Source: Voacanga thouarsii
Lineage: Eukaryota; Streptophyta; Magnoliopsida; Gentianales; Apocynaceae
Direction of reading: 5' to 3'
Length of the DNA stretch: 64,000 nt
NCBI GenBank assembly: GCA_026120185.1
Contig: JANUWF010001691.1
Location: forward strand, 620,001-684,000
Of the stretch, positions 34,881-46,465 are shown one piece after another. Below the pieces are notes generated by a model that searched no databases, had not been told where the DNA came from, and was given only the letters and a program-made list of their open reading frames with translations. Positions within the stretch are counted from its first letter, which is position 1; each line of letters starts with the position of its first letter. The position numbers and the translations under genes were made by a program.

Positions 34881-35978
34881 GTGATTAAGGTATTATTTGT
34901 AAATTCTTATATCTTTTAACCTTATGTTCAATTTGTTTTACCTTGAAACATTTATAAATGATTTCAAAAAGGGGATATTTCTAAATTTAGATTTTATGAA
35001 ATTCTTGGTTGAGTGGTTTTCGGTGGACCTCTGAATCCAAAACACTATCCAATTATCTATAACGTTTTTTAAAAATATAATTCTTTGCATAGAGTGTCAT
35101 TTTGGACTCACATTTTGGATGCACATCCTTCTATTCTGTGAATCCAAATCCCTGAAAATTCTCACAGAAGTAACTAGCCATTAGGACTTCGGTTTTAGCT
35201 CTTATAAAAGCTTCTAAAACTCAATTTTCAAGCTAATTTTTGTGCTAACTCATTTAAAAACACTCTCATATTTCAGAATACAAAAATCTCTCTTTTTATT
35301 TGTGCTTCAAAGTAATATTGAATCGATCAAAAGGCAAAAAAGTATTGGTGCTTAGTTGTTCATATTCGCTCAATCTGTGAGCTATTTCTGTGTTCTATCT
35401 TTAGTTAGCTTTTGTATCAAGGTTAAAGAAGTAAAACCTATTTGGCTTGAACCTTGATTATTGAGTTTAAAGAGGTTGGGAGTAAAACCAAGTATGGTGA
35501 TCCTCTTATATATGATTGGTGTAGCCTACCACTATTGATTTGGAAAAAGGTTTAAGTAAGTTGAGTTGAAATCCTTAAATGTGTGCTTAAGGCAGTGGAT
35601 GTAGATCATTTGAGAATTGAACCACTATAAATCTTTGAGTCTATTCTTGTGCATTTTGTCAGAACTTTATCACTGCACTTTCGTTGGTCATCTGATTTTT
35701 AATACTCTATCCTTTGCTCTGCAATTATTGATCTATTTAAGGCTCTTATGTTCTATAGTAAGTCTGTCCTTTATATCTCAATTGCCCACTTTTACTACTG
35801 ACCATCTTCTCACCATTTAGTGTTGATCCAAAAGATCCCCAACTGCTCTCTTAAAGCTATGAAGAAAATCTACCATTTTTTAACACATATTCTATTTGGC
35901 CTTTTTCAAAAGACATCAAAATTTTCATTTGAAATTGTTTGCCGTAAACCTTATTCACCCCATCTAAGGTTTACTAAT
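34880..35978 (+). repeat. Probable 5' LTR end of a copia element
   Basis: It lies directly upstream of a tRNA-iMet primer site. The last bases (TTCACCCCATCTAAGGTTTAC) resemble the LTR ends of SIRE-like copia elements. The left border is not found; a start anywhere between about 34700 and 35000 is possible. No coding content. Confidence 0.45.
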
Positions 35979-35990
35979 TGGTATCAGAGT
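35979..35990 (+). other. Primer binding site, tRNA-iMet type
   Basis: TGGTATCAGAGT, one base from the usual sequence, about 46 bases before the gag ATG. Confidence 0.8.
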
Positions 35991-36036
35991 GTTTGTCTAC
36001 ATTATCCAGTTTAACAGCCTCGTAGAAAAGATCTAG

Positions 36037-37258
36037 ATGGCAAACACATCCGCACTGCCTTACATCGAAGGGTCTTTAACAAATAGATCTCCTCTGTTCA
36101 ATGGAAGTAACTACACATTCTGAAAAATAGAATGAAGATATATGTTTGCTCAATAAATTTTGAGCTGTGGAATCTAATTGAAAATGGACCATTTGTCCCA
36201 ACTAAAGTAGTTGAAGGTGAAATAATGCCTAAAAGAAGTGACAAATATAGCAGTGATGACAATGCTAAAATGACCATAAATTATTGGGAAATGAATATTC
36301 TATATTATGCTCTCGATGCAAATGAATACAACCAAGTGAGTGGTTGTGACTCTACTAATGACGTATGGAGATTACTTGAAGTCACCCATGAGGGGACTAA
36401 TTAAGTGAAGGAATCAAAACTAGGACTTTTAGTCTGAGATTATGAGCTATTCACTATGAAGCCAAGTGAGAACATAATCGATATGTTCACTCGATTCACA
36501 AATATCATGAATGGACTAAAGGCATATTGAAAAATCTATTCTCTCGGTGAGTAAAACAAAAAGCTACTTGATGGTTTACCAAAAAGTTAGCAGCCAAAAA
36601 ATCATAACTGTAAAGGATTTCAAAATTTTAAATAGCTTACCTACTAAAGAGCTTATCAGATCTCTCTTGACCCATGAAATGAAACTCAAAAGATTTCAAG
36701 AACATAATGATGATAACAAAGGTAAATGAGGAACTACTTTAAAAGTAGTTGATGAAGAAGCCAGTAGTGAACAAATTGATAGTGACAATAGTATTGATTT
36801 AGATACAAAAGAATTGACTATGGTTGCTAGAAAATTTAGAAAAATGTTTAAAAAAAGCCACTTTAAAAGGGGTAAAAATTTAACAAAAATAAGGGACAAA
36901 CATCTTCCTTTAAGCTTTAATGCTTTGAGTGTAAAAGCACAAGGTAGCTAAAGAAAAAGAGGTTAAATAATTCAAAAAGAAGAAGAAGGACACAAAGATG
37001 AACAAAAGAAAATGGATGATTAGGACTTGGGACCAAGTTATATTCGAGACTGAAGAAATCTGTGAATCAGATAATAAAAAAGCAAACATATGCTTTATAG
37101 CCATGGAAGACAAGGTAAATCCTACTTCCCCAAAATTGATATCTGAATTGTATAATTCTGATTGTGAGAAGCCAAAAGATCCGAATGAGTTGCTTTTCGA
37201 CATGTTTCATGAGAAAATGGGTGACTTCAAAATTTACACACCAAATAATATTTTCTAA
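36037..37258 (+). pseudogene. Ty1/copia gag relic (SIRE-like)
   Basis: The ATG at 36037 opens MANTSALPYIEGSL, with NGSNYTF ahead of a one-base shift near 36125. The copia gag (UBN2-type) core follows: MKIYVCSINFELWNLIENGP, NYWEMNILYYALDANEY, DVWRLLEVTHEGT (36132-36404), then PSENIIDMFTRFTNIMNGLKA, a worn zinc knuckle near 36930 (CFECKK), and an acidic tail at 36998-37258. Gag coats the RNA in copia particles. Pol is absent: at about 37260-37290 it is cut off by an Athila-type LTR. Confidence 0.8.
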
Positions 37259-37289
37259 TCATAAGCAATTAGTAATATTTGCCAAGAAA

Positions 37290-38392
37290 ATAGATAACCA
37301 ATTAGTAATATTTTGTAGTCAAATAATCTCATCGTCTTAGCAACATAAAGGAATATAAAATAAAATTCAATCGTTTCCTAAGTTATGAATCTACTTAAAT
37401 AGACTCCATTTCTTTCCCAATCCATGGAATCACTATGCTTTTATTAAATTAGTAGATTTTCCAATCAAACCAACATAACCAAAACATACATTAAATTGAA
37501 TTCCTCAAAATCATAAAATTAGCCAATGACCATTTGCTCGAGGTGAAATTAACTAATCTTTGATCACTTTAGTCCTTTAATCTTAACTTCGTTTCCCAAG
37601 TCCATTAAGATTTGACAAATACGAAATCAATGTAATAAACTCCTAACATTGTTTCCTAAGTTAATTAAAAGAACTCACTTTAATAACCAATAATAACAAG
37701 TAATCAAATACCCAAGATAATAGAAAATTTATCAAATAACTAAATTAACATAAAAAAATTAATCCCAAAATAATGTCAAATTGCAAATAAAATATTGAAT
37801 ACATCATTGTTTAAAAATAAGAAAATAAAGGTAAAAGAAAATACTCATAGACAAGCCTCCTTCTTCTCCTTTAAAGACTCCCTTGAACAACCCTCATTGA
37901 ATGGTGAATATCTCATTCTTTAAGTGATTAGAATTTTTTATCTTGGATTCACAACCTTTCTCTTGTGTTTTTTCTTGGTTTTATAGGCTTCCTTGACGCC
38001 AAATTCATTCCTTGAAGAGTCTTGGCCGAGTAGGATTCAGAAAATACCAAAATTTTTGGAAAATTACTAAATTTTTACACAGGATTTTCTCTTCTTAAAG
38101 CAGACCTAGTGCCAGATATGTTTTGTTTTCTTCTGAGTTTTTGCTCTATTTTCATTGTTTGGGCAGAATGGACCTGGTGCCTAGTCCATTTGCCAGACCT
38201 GGCATCAGGTGCATGCTGGAAAATTCCCATTTTTTGCTTGAAATCAACTTAAATGTACACAAATTTGTCAAAAATACTTTCTACAAGCAAAATGTCAAAT
38301 AGGAAGGAATATACCTAGTTATTACAACAAAAGTATCTCAAAACAACCTCAAATAACTAGGAAAATAGTGTTGATTTTAGTCCCTATCACAT
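37290..38392 (-). repeat. Athila/Tat-type LTR, reverse arm (truncated)
   Basis: Read on the minus strand it begins TGTGATAGGGACTAAAAT and follows the LTR at 38564 base for base at roughly 80% by eye, through the GACTTGGGAAAC and AAAGAAATGGAG blocks, then stops about 380 bases short of that LTR's end. The segment next to its start is a polypurine tract, so this is a 3' LTR. Confidence 0.8.
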
Positions 38393-38563
38393 ACCCCCAT
38401 ACTTGTAATTTTGCTTGTCCTTAAGCAAAACACTTAAGCCAAGAAAATCATCAAGAAAACACAAGCTCTTCTTCATTCCAAAATTTTGAAATATATCAAG
38501 GATTATAACTTCCTTTCAAACTTGGCATATTCCTAGTTATCTATCACTATTTTCCTATGGGTA
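38393..38563 (-). other. Polypurine tract and 3' UTR end of an Athila/Tat element
   Basis: On the minus strand CAAGTATGGGGGTA sits right before the LTR start, preceded by AAGGACAAGCAAAATTA, a phrase seen before the 3' LTR of many plant Athila/Tat elements (and at 42000 here). It forms the 171-base spacer between the two inverted LTRs. Confidence 0.7.
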
Positions 38564-40057
38564 TGTGATAGGGGCTAAAATTATCACTATTTTCCTAGTT
38601 ATTTGAGGTTAATTTAAGATACTTTTATTGTAATAACTAGGCATATTCCTTCCTATTTGATATTTTACTTGTAAAAAGTATTTTTGACAAATTTATGTAG
38701 ATTTAAGTTGATTTCGAGCAAAAAGTGGACACATTCTAGAATACACCTAGTGTCAGGTCTGACAAGTGGACCAGGCGCTAGGTCCACTCTAGATGAATAG
38801 AGGTAAAATAGAGCAAAAATGTTAGGGCTAACCAGAATGTATCTGGCGCTAGGAGGGTCGAAGGGACTTAGCACCAGGTCCAACATGTACAGTGGCGAGT
38901 TTGTGCACAGATTTGGTATTTTTTAAAAGAATTTTAGTATTTTTCAAATTCTACTTGGACTAGACTTATCAAGTCACGAATTTTGGTATCAAAGAGGCCT
39001 ATAAATACAAGAGAATAACATCTCGAAATCAGTTTTCATCTTTAGGATTTGCAAACCTATAGAAAACTCATAGAGAAATACCAAGATTTAGGAGGATCAA
39101 AGGAGAATTTTTGGAGAAGAAGATGAGGTTGCTCAAGAAGGTTTCAAGGAAGAAGAAGAAGGCTTACTTGTCTATGAATTGTTTCTTTTTCTCGTCTTTG
39201 TAATTTATTGACAATTTGAGGTTTAATTATTTTAATTGTATTCAGAGGTTGTTTTTGGATTCATGACTTTGTATTGATTTTAGTTCTTTGATCAATTAAT
39301 TATTGTCCTTGGTATTTGATTACTTGTTATCATTGGTTATTGATGCATTTTCTTCTAATTAACTTTGGAAACGATGTTAGAAGTTTAATGCATTCATTTC
39401 ATATTTGTTAAATCTTAATGGACTTGGGAAGCGAAGTTAAGATTAAAGAACCTAAGTGATCAAAGATTAGTTAATTTCACCTTGAGCAAAGGGTCATTGG
39501 CTAATTCCATGTTTATGAGGTATGAATTTAATGCTTCTTTTGGCTATTTTAGTGCGATTGGAAAATTTGCTAAATTAATCAAGAGATAGTGATTCCATTG
39601 ATTGGGAAAGAAATGGAGGGTACATCAGTAAGTCCATGACTTGGGAAATGATTGGATCTTACTTATGTTCCTTCATGGTGCCAAAATGATAATTAATTGT
39701 GATAAGTGCTAGTCAACCAAAGCTATGTCTTTGAGGATTTTTATATATTTACATGTCTTTTCTCCTTATTCTTACTCATTGATAATCCTTATGACTTGTC
39801 TTGTGTGAACTTGATCTATTCTCAAGTATATTAGGTTAGTGTTTTATTTATCTCTTCTTATTTTATTGGCTAAATAATAAAGATTCGGGTAAAGTAATGT
39901 GGGAGCCTAACTTCTCATTTATTCGATACCTGCTATTCCCTAAGCTATACTATGGGTATAATTGCCTGTATGTGCCATTTTAGTGGTTGACATTTTAATT
40001 AAATCTTGATTGATTGTGTAATTTGTTGGTAATATTTTCTACACTAAAAAACACACA
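38564..40057 (+). repeat. Athila/Tat-type 5' LTR, forward arm
   Basis: It begins TGTGATAGGGGCTAAAAT and ends ACACACA, nine bases before a tRNA-Asp type primer site. About 1.5 kb. The first 350 bases hold several copies of a GGCGC(T/C)AGGTC-like motif. The match to the reverse arm covers about 1.1 kb. Confidence 0.82.
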
Positions 40058-40066
40058 ATAAGTTTT

Positions 40067-40084
40067 TGGTGCCATTGCCGGGGA
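40067..40084 (+). other. Primer binding site, tRNA-Asp type
   Basis: TGGTGCCATTGCCGGGGA. Athila and Tat elements commonly use TGGCGCCGTTGCCGGGGA; two C-to-T/G-to-A type changes separate them. Confidence 0.85.
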
Positions 40085-40269
40085 TGAGCACTATCAGAAA
40101 CACTTAAGTCTTGTAGATTTAGTCTTTGTTCTATTTGTAAATATCACTAATTTTTGTGTTTAGATAATTTGTGAATATTTCTAATTTGTGTATTTTTACT
40201 TTTCTCTATTTTTCTATTGTTTTTGTTTGTTTTTATTTTTATTTTCAATTTGGTCTTTATTTTTCAATG

Positions 40270-40440
40270 AGTGCGAGATTGACATCATCATGGACACTTA
40301 CTTTTGGGCACAAGATCAACGTAGCTACAATGATGATAGATTGGTAAATTTACAAGCTCAGATTTATGCTTTTTGTGAGATGTTAGTTGAAGCCCCAATA
40401 CATTCTTTTGTCGCCAATACAAATTTATCTGTTAAATAGC
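40270..40440 (+). pseudogene. Short gag-start fragment of the Athila/Tat element
   Basis: An open stretch (MDTYFWAQDQRSYNDDRLVNLQAQ from about 40290) ends at TAG 40437. It lies where gag begins in these elements, but is too short to place with confidence. Nothing of protease, RT or integrase follows. Confidence 0.35.
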
Positions 40441-42035
40441 ATAAAGAAGTATCCCAACATATGATGAAAATATCATTGAAAAGAGTTTGTATCTTTACAA
40501 TGTTTGATAAGTGGAAAGAGTTTGTATCTTTATTTTGTGTTTGGTGTTGTTAGGTGTTATTTTTCCAAAATAAGGAAAATATTTTCCCTATTAAGTGTGG
40601 GGGAGTGAGTCGTGCTTTTATTTGCTTTTTTAGGATTTTTAGTTTGTTTTCTTTTGTTTAGGTGTGTCTTTATTTTGTTTCTATTTTCCTTGTGCTTTTA
40701 TTTGTGTTTCCTTTTGTAGGTTTTAATAAAGTCTTCTTAAACCAACTCCTATCTCTATTCCAAGTTTTGATATCTGTTTGAGAATTATTGCACTTGGGAA
40801 GTATTACTTAACTTTCTGCCTCCCTTATTATTTTTGGTCCCTTTGGAGACACTTTAATGCGTTAATTTTTTGCCAATGAGGACATTGTCCAGTTTAAGCA
40901 TGGGGGAGTGGTTTAGTAATATTCTTTGTCCAAGTTTTTATCAATTATTTTGGTGTTTTCTTGGTATCAAACAATTTTGTTGAATTTTTTGAAACATTTA
41001 AAATTTTGAAACTTTGAAAGTTTGGAAGTTGTGGAGCTAAATTGAGCTTATTTGTCTTTAATGAAGTTATGATTTTCTTTTTAACTTTGGATATAGATTT
41101 GTCATTTATTATGGTTAGATCTTTATTTAAAAGGTAAACTCATGTATTAAGTTAGATTTTTCTAAGTCTTGAGAATTTAAGTTAACCTTGGTTATATTTG
41201 GTATTTGAGTTTTATTTTATTCTTTGAGTTTGAATATGGATAATACGATGAAATATGAGAATAGTTGTTGATTAATTCTTTTATTATAGATTTAAAATTT
41301 GCTTGAATTTAAGTTGTGAATAAGGAATGTGAGGGAATTAAAAAAATTGAGTGAAAAGAAAAAAAAAATGTGAGATGAAAAAAATTGAGTTGCAAGAATG
41401 CATTTATCTTTGAAAAGAAAAGAAAAAGACCTTTTGTTAATGGAGAGAAGTAGCAAGTATTGTTCAGCGCACTCTCTTGAGGCTATCCCAAAGGTAAAAA
41501 GGTAAGAAAGAGCAAAGAAAGCATTTCTTGAGAAAAATGATGAAAAAAATGTATAATGACTATAAGAGCGCTAACACGGTGCATAAAGAGAAATCCATTC
41601 ACTTGAGGCTATCAATTTCCTAAATCATTGAAAAAAAAAAAAAAAGAGTGGACTATTTTCCTTATTTCATTAACTTAAGTTGTGTAGCTTTGAGTCAATA
41701 ATGCTGGAATTGGTTAAATGGCTTGACTTATATGATTTCTGTTATATATATTTTTGCTTGAGGAGTAGGATGATTTTCTTGTACTAGATATAATCTTTTT
41801 TAACTTAACTTTGATGGCTTTGGGATTGTTTGATTTAATAATTGAGTTTACAAGGTTTTGAAAGGATTAAATGAATGACGAATTTATGTTTAAAGTTGGA
41901 AGAAGGTTATGTCTTCATTATGGATGAATTTGCTAAGGAAAAATTTGTGAAATTGTTTTGTATTGTTCTAAATACTTAGTGTCTAATTCTTGTTATTTGA
42001 GGATAAGCAAAAGTTCAAGTGTGGGTAACTGATCA
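40441..42035 (+). other. 3' UTR of a gutted Athila/Tat element
   Basis: No coding. AAGTGTGGGGGAGTG (about 40588) and TTAAGCATGGGGGAGTGG (about 40896) are the purine blocks typical of the long 3' UTR of Athila/Tat elements, and AAGCAAAAGTTCAAGTGTGGGTAAC at 42006-42029 looks like the final polypurine tract. A TGATC at 42030 could start the 3' LTR, which is then lost. The internal region is thus only about 2 kb. Confidence 0.65.
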
Positions 42036-42079
42036 ATTATAAAGGTGCGTAGCTACAAGTCACAAGTCACAATCATAAT

Positions 42080-44019
42080 AAATGTGCTAAAAATCGTGAT
42101 CAGTTAGCTAAGTACAATCACTCATTGGATGCCCTTTCCATTTGATAAGATATTTCTAGTATACTCCATTTCTAGTAAACACCAGCTATTCATCAAGCAC
42201 ATACTCAATTTCTTCTATTGTAGTAGTTACTTGTGGCAAAATTGCTGTGGATTTTTCTGCAACTGAATCGTTATCATGTCCAGCGTATGCAATCAAATCT
42301 TCAATGTTGAAGATATTACTGATACCTATGTCAGATGGCAGCTTAAGAACATAAGCATTAGAGCTGATTTTCTTAAAAATCTATACAATCCTACACTTTT
42401 AGCATGAAGTTTCTTGTAAACTCCCTTAGGATAACGCTCTGGTCGAATTCTTGCCATGACGAAGTCTCATTCTTGAAATTCAACAAATCTTCTCTCCAAA
42501 TCCGCATGTGCCTTGTACATTTCATTACTCATAGCAATTCAAGGTTGCACATCATTATGAATCTCTAGAATATGCTTAGAGAAGCTTTAGCTTCAACATT
42601 AGGTCGAACATGCGCAGGTAGAGGTACTAAACTATCGGTTTTCGAGGATTCATTCCTAGTACAACCTCAAACAGACTACGTCCAGTAATCTTATTAATGA
42701 AACTATTGTAAGAAAATTTTGCCATGAGTAGTACACGATCCTAATTAGAGAGATGCTCACCAACCAAAAAACTTAGTAGATTTCCAAGACTGCAGTTAAC
42801 AACTTTGGTTTGGCCATCTGTTTGTGGATGCATACTAGATGAAAATTTCAGCCTTATATTCAGTAAACCCCACAAAGTTTGCCAAAAGTAACTCACAAAC
42901 TTCACATCCCTATTAGAAACAATAGTTTGTGATAGTCCATGTAGTCTCACCACTTCTTTAAAAAATATTCTTGCAATATGAACTGCATTATTAGTCATAA
43001 AACATGCTAAGAAGTAAGCCATCTTAAAAATACCTATCAACCACCACAAAAATTGAATCAAACCCTCGAAATGCCTTTGGCAGTCCTAGTACAAAGTCCA
43101 TACATAGATCTTGCCATGGTGCATGTGGGATGCGTAAATGTGTGTAAAGACCAGTGTTTTTCTTTCTTCCTTTGCCTAGTTGGCAAACTCGACATTGGGA
43201 AACCATCTTTGCAACATCTCTCCTTATACTAGGCCAATAGAAATGATATCCCATCATAGCAATTATCTTATCACGCCCAAAGTGACCAACATCTCATCCA
43301 TTATGCAATTCCCATATTATTTGCTGCCTTAGGGAAGTGTTAGGCAAACAAAGTCATGTTCCCTTGAAGAGATATCTATCAATCACTGTGAAACATGGAT
43401 AATCTACTTGCTGTATAGCCAATATGTCAGTGTAAATGACCTGGAAATCTTTACAATCTAGATAATCTCACTTAATTAAGTCAAAACCTAGAACCTAAAT
43501 AGTCATTGAAGTAAGAACATGCTCTACACGACTTAAGGCATCTGCTACCTTATTCTCCATGCAACTTTATGCCTTAGAACAAAAGAGAACTGCTACAAAA
43601 ATGAGGCCTATTTCCTATGCCGGAAACTTAGCTTTTTTAGGGAATTTTTGTACTTCAGAGCTTCATGGTCAGAATACAACACAAACTCCTTAAAAACCAA
43701 ATAATGGTGCTAATGACAAATGGATTGAACCATTGCATAAAACTCTTTGTCGTAGGTGGAATATTTCTATTTAGCTTCATTCAGTTTTTCACTGAAGTAA
43801 GTAATAAGGTGACCCTCTTGACTAAGTACTCCTCCAATTCCAACATTTGAAGCATCACAAGCCACCTCAAATAACTTGGAAAAATCTAGTAAATGTAAAA
43901 TAGGTGTCTCAATCATAAGCTTCTTATGTTAGGAATTCTTGTCATGTAAATATAAGTTGCACAGTAGGATAAAACCAAGAATTCCCATCGAGGATCTCAT
44001 TGATACGTAAAAAGGATTG
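42080..44019 (-). pseudogene. Chromovirus pol relic: RNase H, integrase, chromodomain
   Basis: Minus strand, in order: RT/RNase H (PILHLLDFSKLFEVACDAS, EFVLYSDHEALKYKNS, about 43930-43560), integrase zinc region (MGYHFYWPSIRRDVAKMVSQCRVCQLGK, from 43257), core (LCMDFVLGLPKAFRGFDSIFVVVDR; MHPQTDGQTKVVN), GPY/F region (RPERYPKGVYKKLHAKSVG, about 42450-42380) and a chromodomain (EIEYVLDE...KYLIKWKGHPMSDCT, about 42215-42120). TAG stops sit at Gln/Trp-like positions. The wording differs from elements A and B and fits the Reina/CRM/Galadriel side of the chromoviruses. Element D inserted into or beside its upstream end. Confidence 0.85.
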
Positions 44020-44035
44020 TGTAACACCCCACTAC

Positions 44036-46429
44036 TGTAACACCCCGCTACCTAGGCCCGCCAGGGCCGGGGATGTCGCCCTGTCTAAAGGACAAGGGGT
44101 CTTTATAACTAAGTCACACAAATAAAATAGCGGAATAAAAATAATACTTTAACTTAAAATTTATTAAAACCCAGAATGAATCCAAGAATTCCCAAAAGAA
44201 AAACAAATCCATAAATAAAATCATCCACTCTCAACTCCCCAAAGCAATACATAAAAATAAAAGACAACATTCTCTTCCAAGGCAGATAACACTAGCTACT
44301 CATCCCCACAGCAGGATCGACCTGAAATCATGGTAAAAAGGTAATGAGACAGAAATCTCAGTAAGTCTGTGTGTGCTTTGGGTGTTCATTGAAAACAGTT
44401 CGTGGATGTAAAGTGTGAAATCTTTATAAGAGAAATATTGGCAAGCAATAAACATTAGTCAAAAGCAAGAGTAGTGTTTTGGCTTTTCCAAGCATACATA
44501 ATCAAAAGTGCACAATAAAATCAACCACTTAAAAAGAGTGGTAATGGGTTACCACACGTTGGGCCCCATGTCCACATGGTCAGTATGCCACACATTGTGC
44601 ATACTGCCAGTCAAAATGCTATACTTTGTGCAGACTGACAAAAGGTAGGTGATCGGCCTACCGGACAAGATACTCCTCATTCTCTATACCCAAACAACAA
44701 CCGGGTGTCCATTCCAGCAAAACATAGTCACTTGACTGAAAAGAACACTGCTAGCTCGGACCGGCATAACTAAGTAGTACTGACGTTTCTCTAAGTTGAG
44801 CTTATCTTCTGGAGGTGGCCTTCTGCCAGAAGACTCACTCTTGCTCTTCAAAACTAGTACTACTAGCCTACCTTATTGAGTACTTAACGTAACATATCCC
44901 ACTTGGGAAAAATGAACAAAACATAATTCCACTTGAAAATGGCAATTAAGGTTTTCCAAAGTTTGGGGCAAAACTGGTTTTAGAAAGAATTTTAGGTTTT
45001 GAGTAAAACCGCCCCTTGATTTACAAATAATTTATTTGTCCGAAATGAGAATGGAAATAATCATCAATTGCCTTTACAGAAATGAGTGACCATGCACTCT
45101 ACATTTGGCTTGCCATAAAAAAAGAAATCATTTTTCATCAAACAGGTTTTATGCAGGAGCTTACCTGATCCTTGCTCACAACAAAGGTCTCCAATAGCTG
45201 ACCAAACCCCACATGGGGTAAATACAAACCACAATCAAACTCAAGCCAAAGATTCACTTTCACAAATAAACTAACTCAACTCACTACTACAACCATGATC
45301 CTAGTGTCCCAAGCTTTAAGGCCAAATAATAAATAAAAAGGTTTATAAGCCAAGGTTAATTTAATATTTAAAATAATTAGTGTTTTGGGAAATAAGTACT
45401 GATAAGTTGAAGGTTTGAATCTGGCTAAAATAATTTAGAGTTTATTTGATGAAAAGTCCTAGGTGGTACTAGGTAAAACAATAATTTATTAATAATTAAT
45501 TGCTAGAAAATAATTGATAACTAAAATTAAGTAAAAATAAATTTAATGAGTCTTGCTTGAAAGATAATAAATAAATTTTTAATGGGTTTTGATTAAAAGA
45601 TAATAATTAAATTTTTAGTAATAAATATTTTACTAATTATGATTATTTCTATAAAAGGCTTTATTTGATATTATCATTTTATATATAATATCTATATATT
45701 TTATTTTTCTAGCAAAAGCTATTATTTATTTGACTAAAATATCCTTATTATATATAATAATCCAAATTTACCCCTACTAGGGTTTTTTTTGAAAATTACT
45801 AGCAAAATTCCATTATGAAATATTTTATTCATGAAATAAAAATTAGCTTAGGGACAACTAGATCATGATCATACTTCTATGGCTAACCACAATCAAGGAC
45901 ATATACAATCCTTCAATTCATCAAATCATCCAAATCATGCATATAAGCATAGATCTAAATTTATCAAGACATGATCTAACCCTTACTAGCATAAATATGA
46001 TCATGGCTTCAACAATCCAACATGAATATAAATCCTATTCACCAAAGGTGACATAATCTCTAGCATACTTCATCACAAATAGTACCTATGACATAGAGAC
46101 ATGCATTAAACCTCAAATCATCATACAATCAACAAAGATAGTCCATCCATGCATAAATCCCATCTCCTTCATATTCATACATACATTCATGCTTCAACCT
46201 CAACAATATATACTCAAACCTTATCCGCAATCCATCTTCTAACAACATCATCCTAGAGACATGAATCTAGAATTTAAAAGAAGGGTTAAAACGGCTTACT
46301 TGATTGATGAATTCCTTGAAGTAGTTTCGAATGAATCTCAAGCCCTAGATGCCTAAATCCGTCCAAATGAGATGAAGGAAGAATAGCCATGGAGAAGAAA
46401 CCATTCGGCCAAGTAAGTGAGTGGTTCGG

Positions 46430-46465
<36 letters not shown>

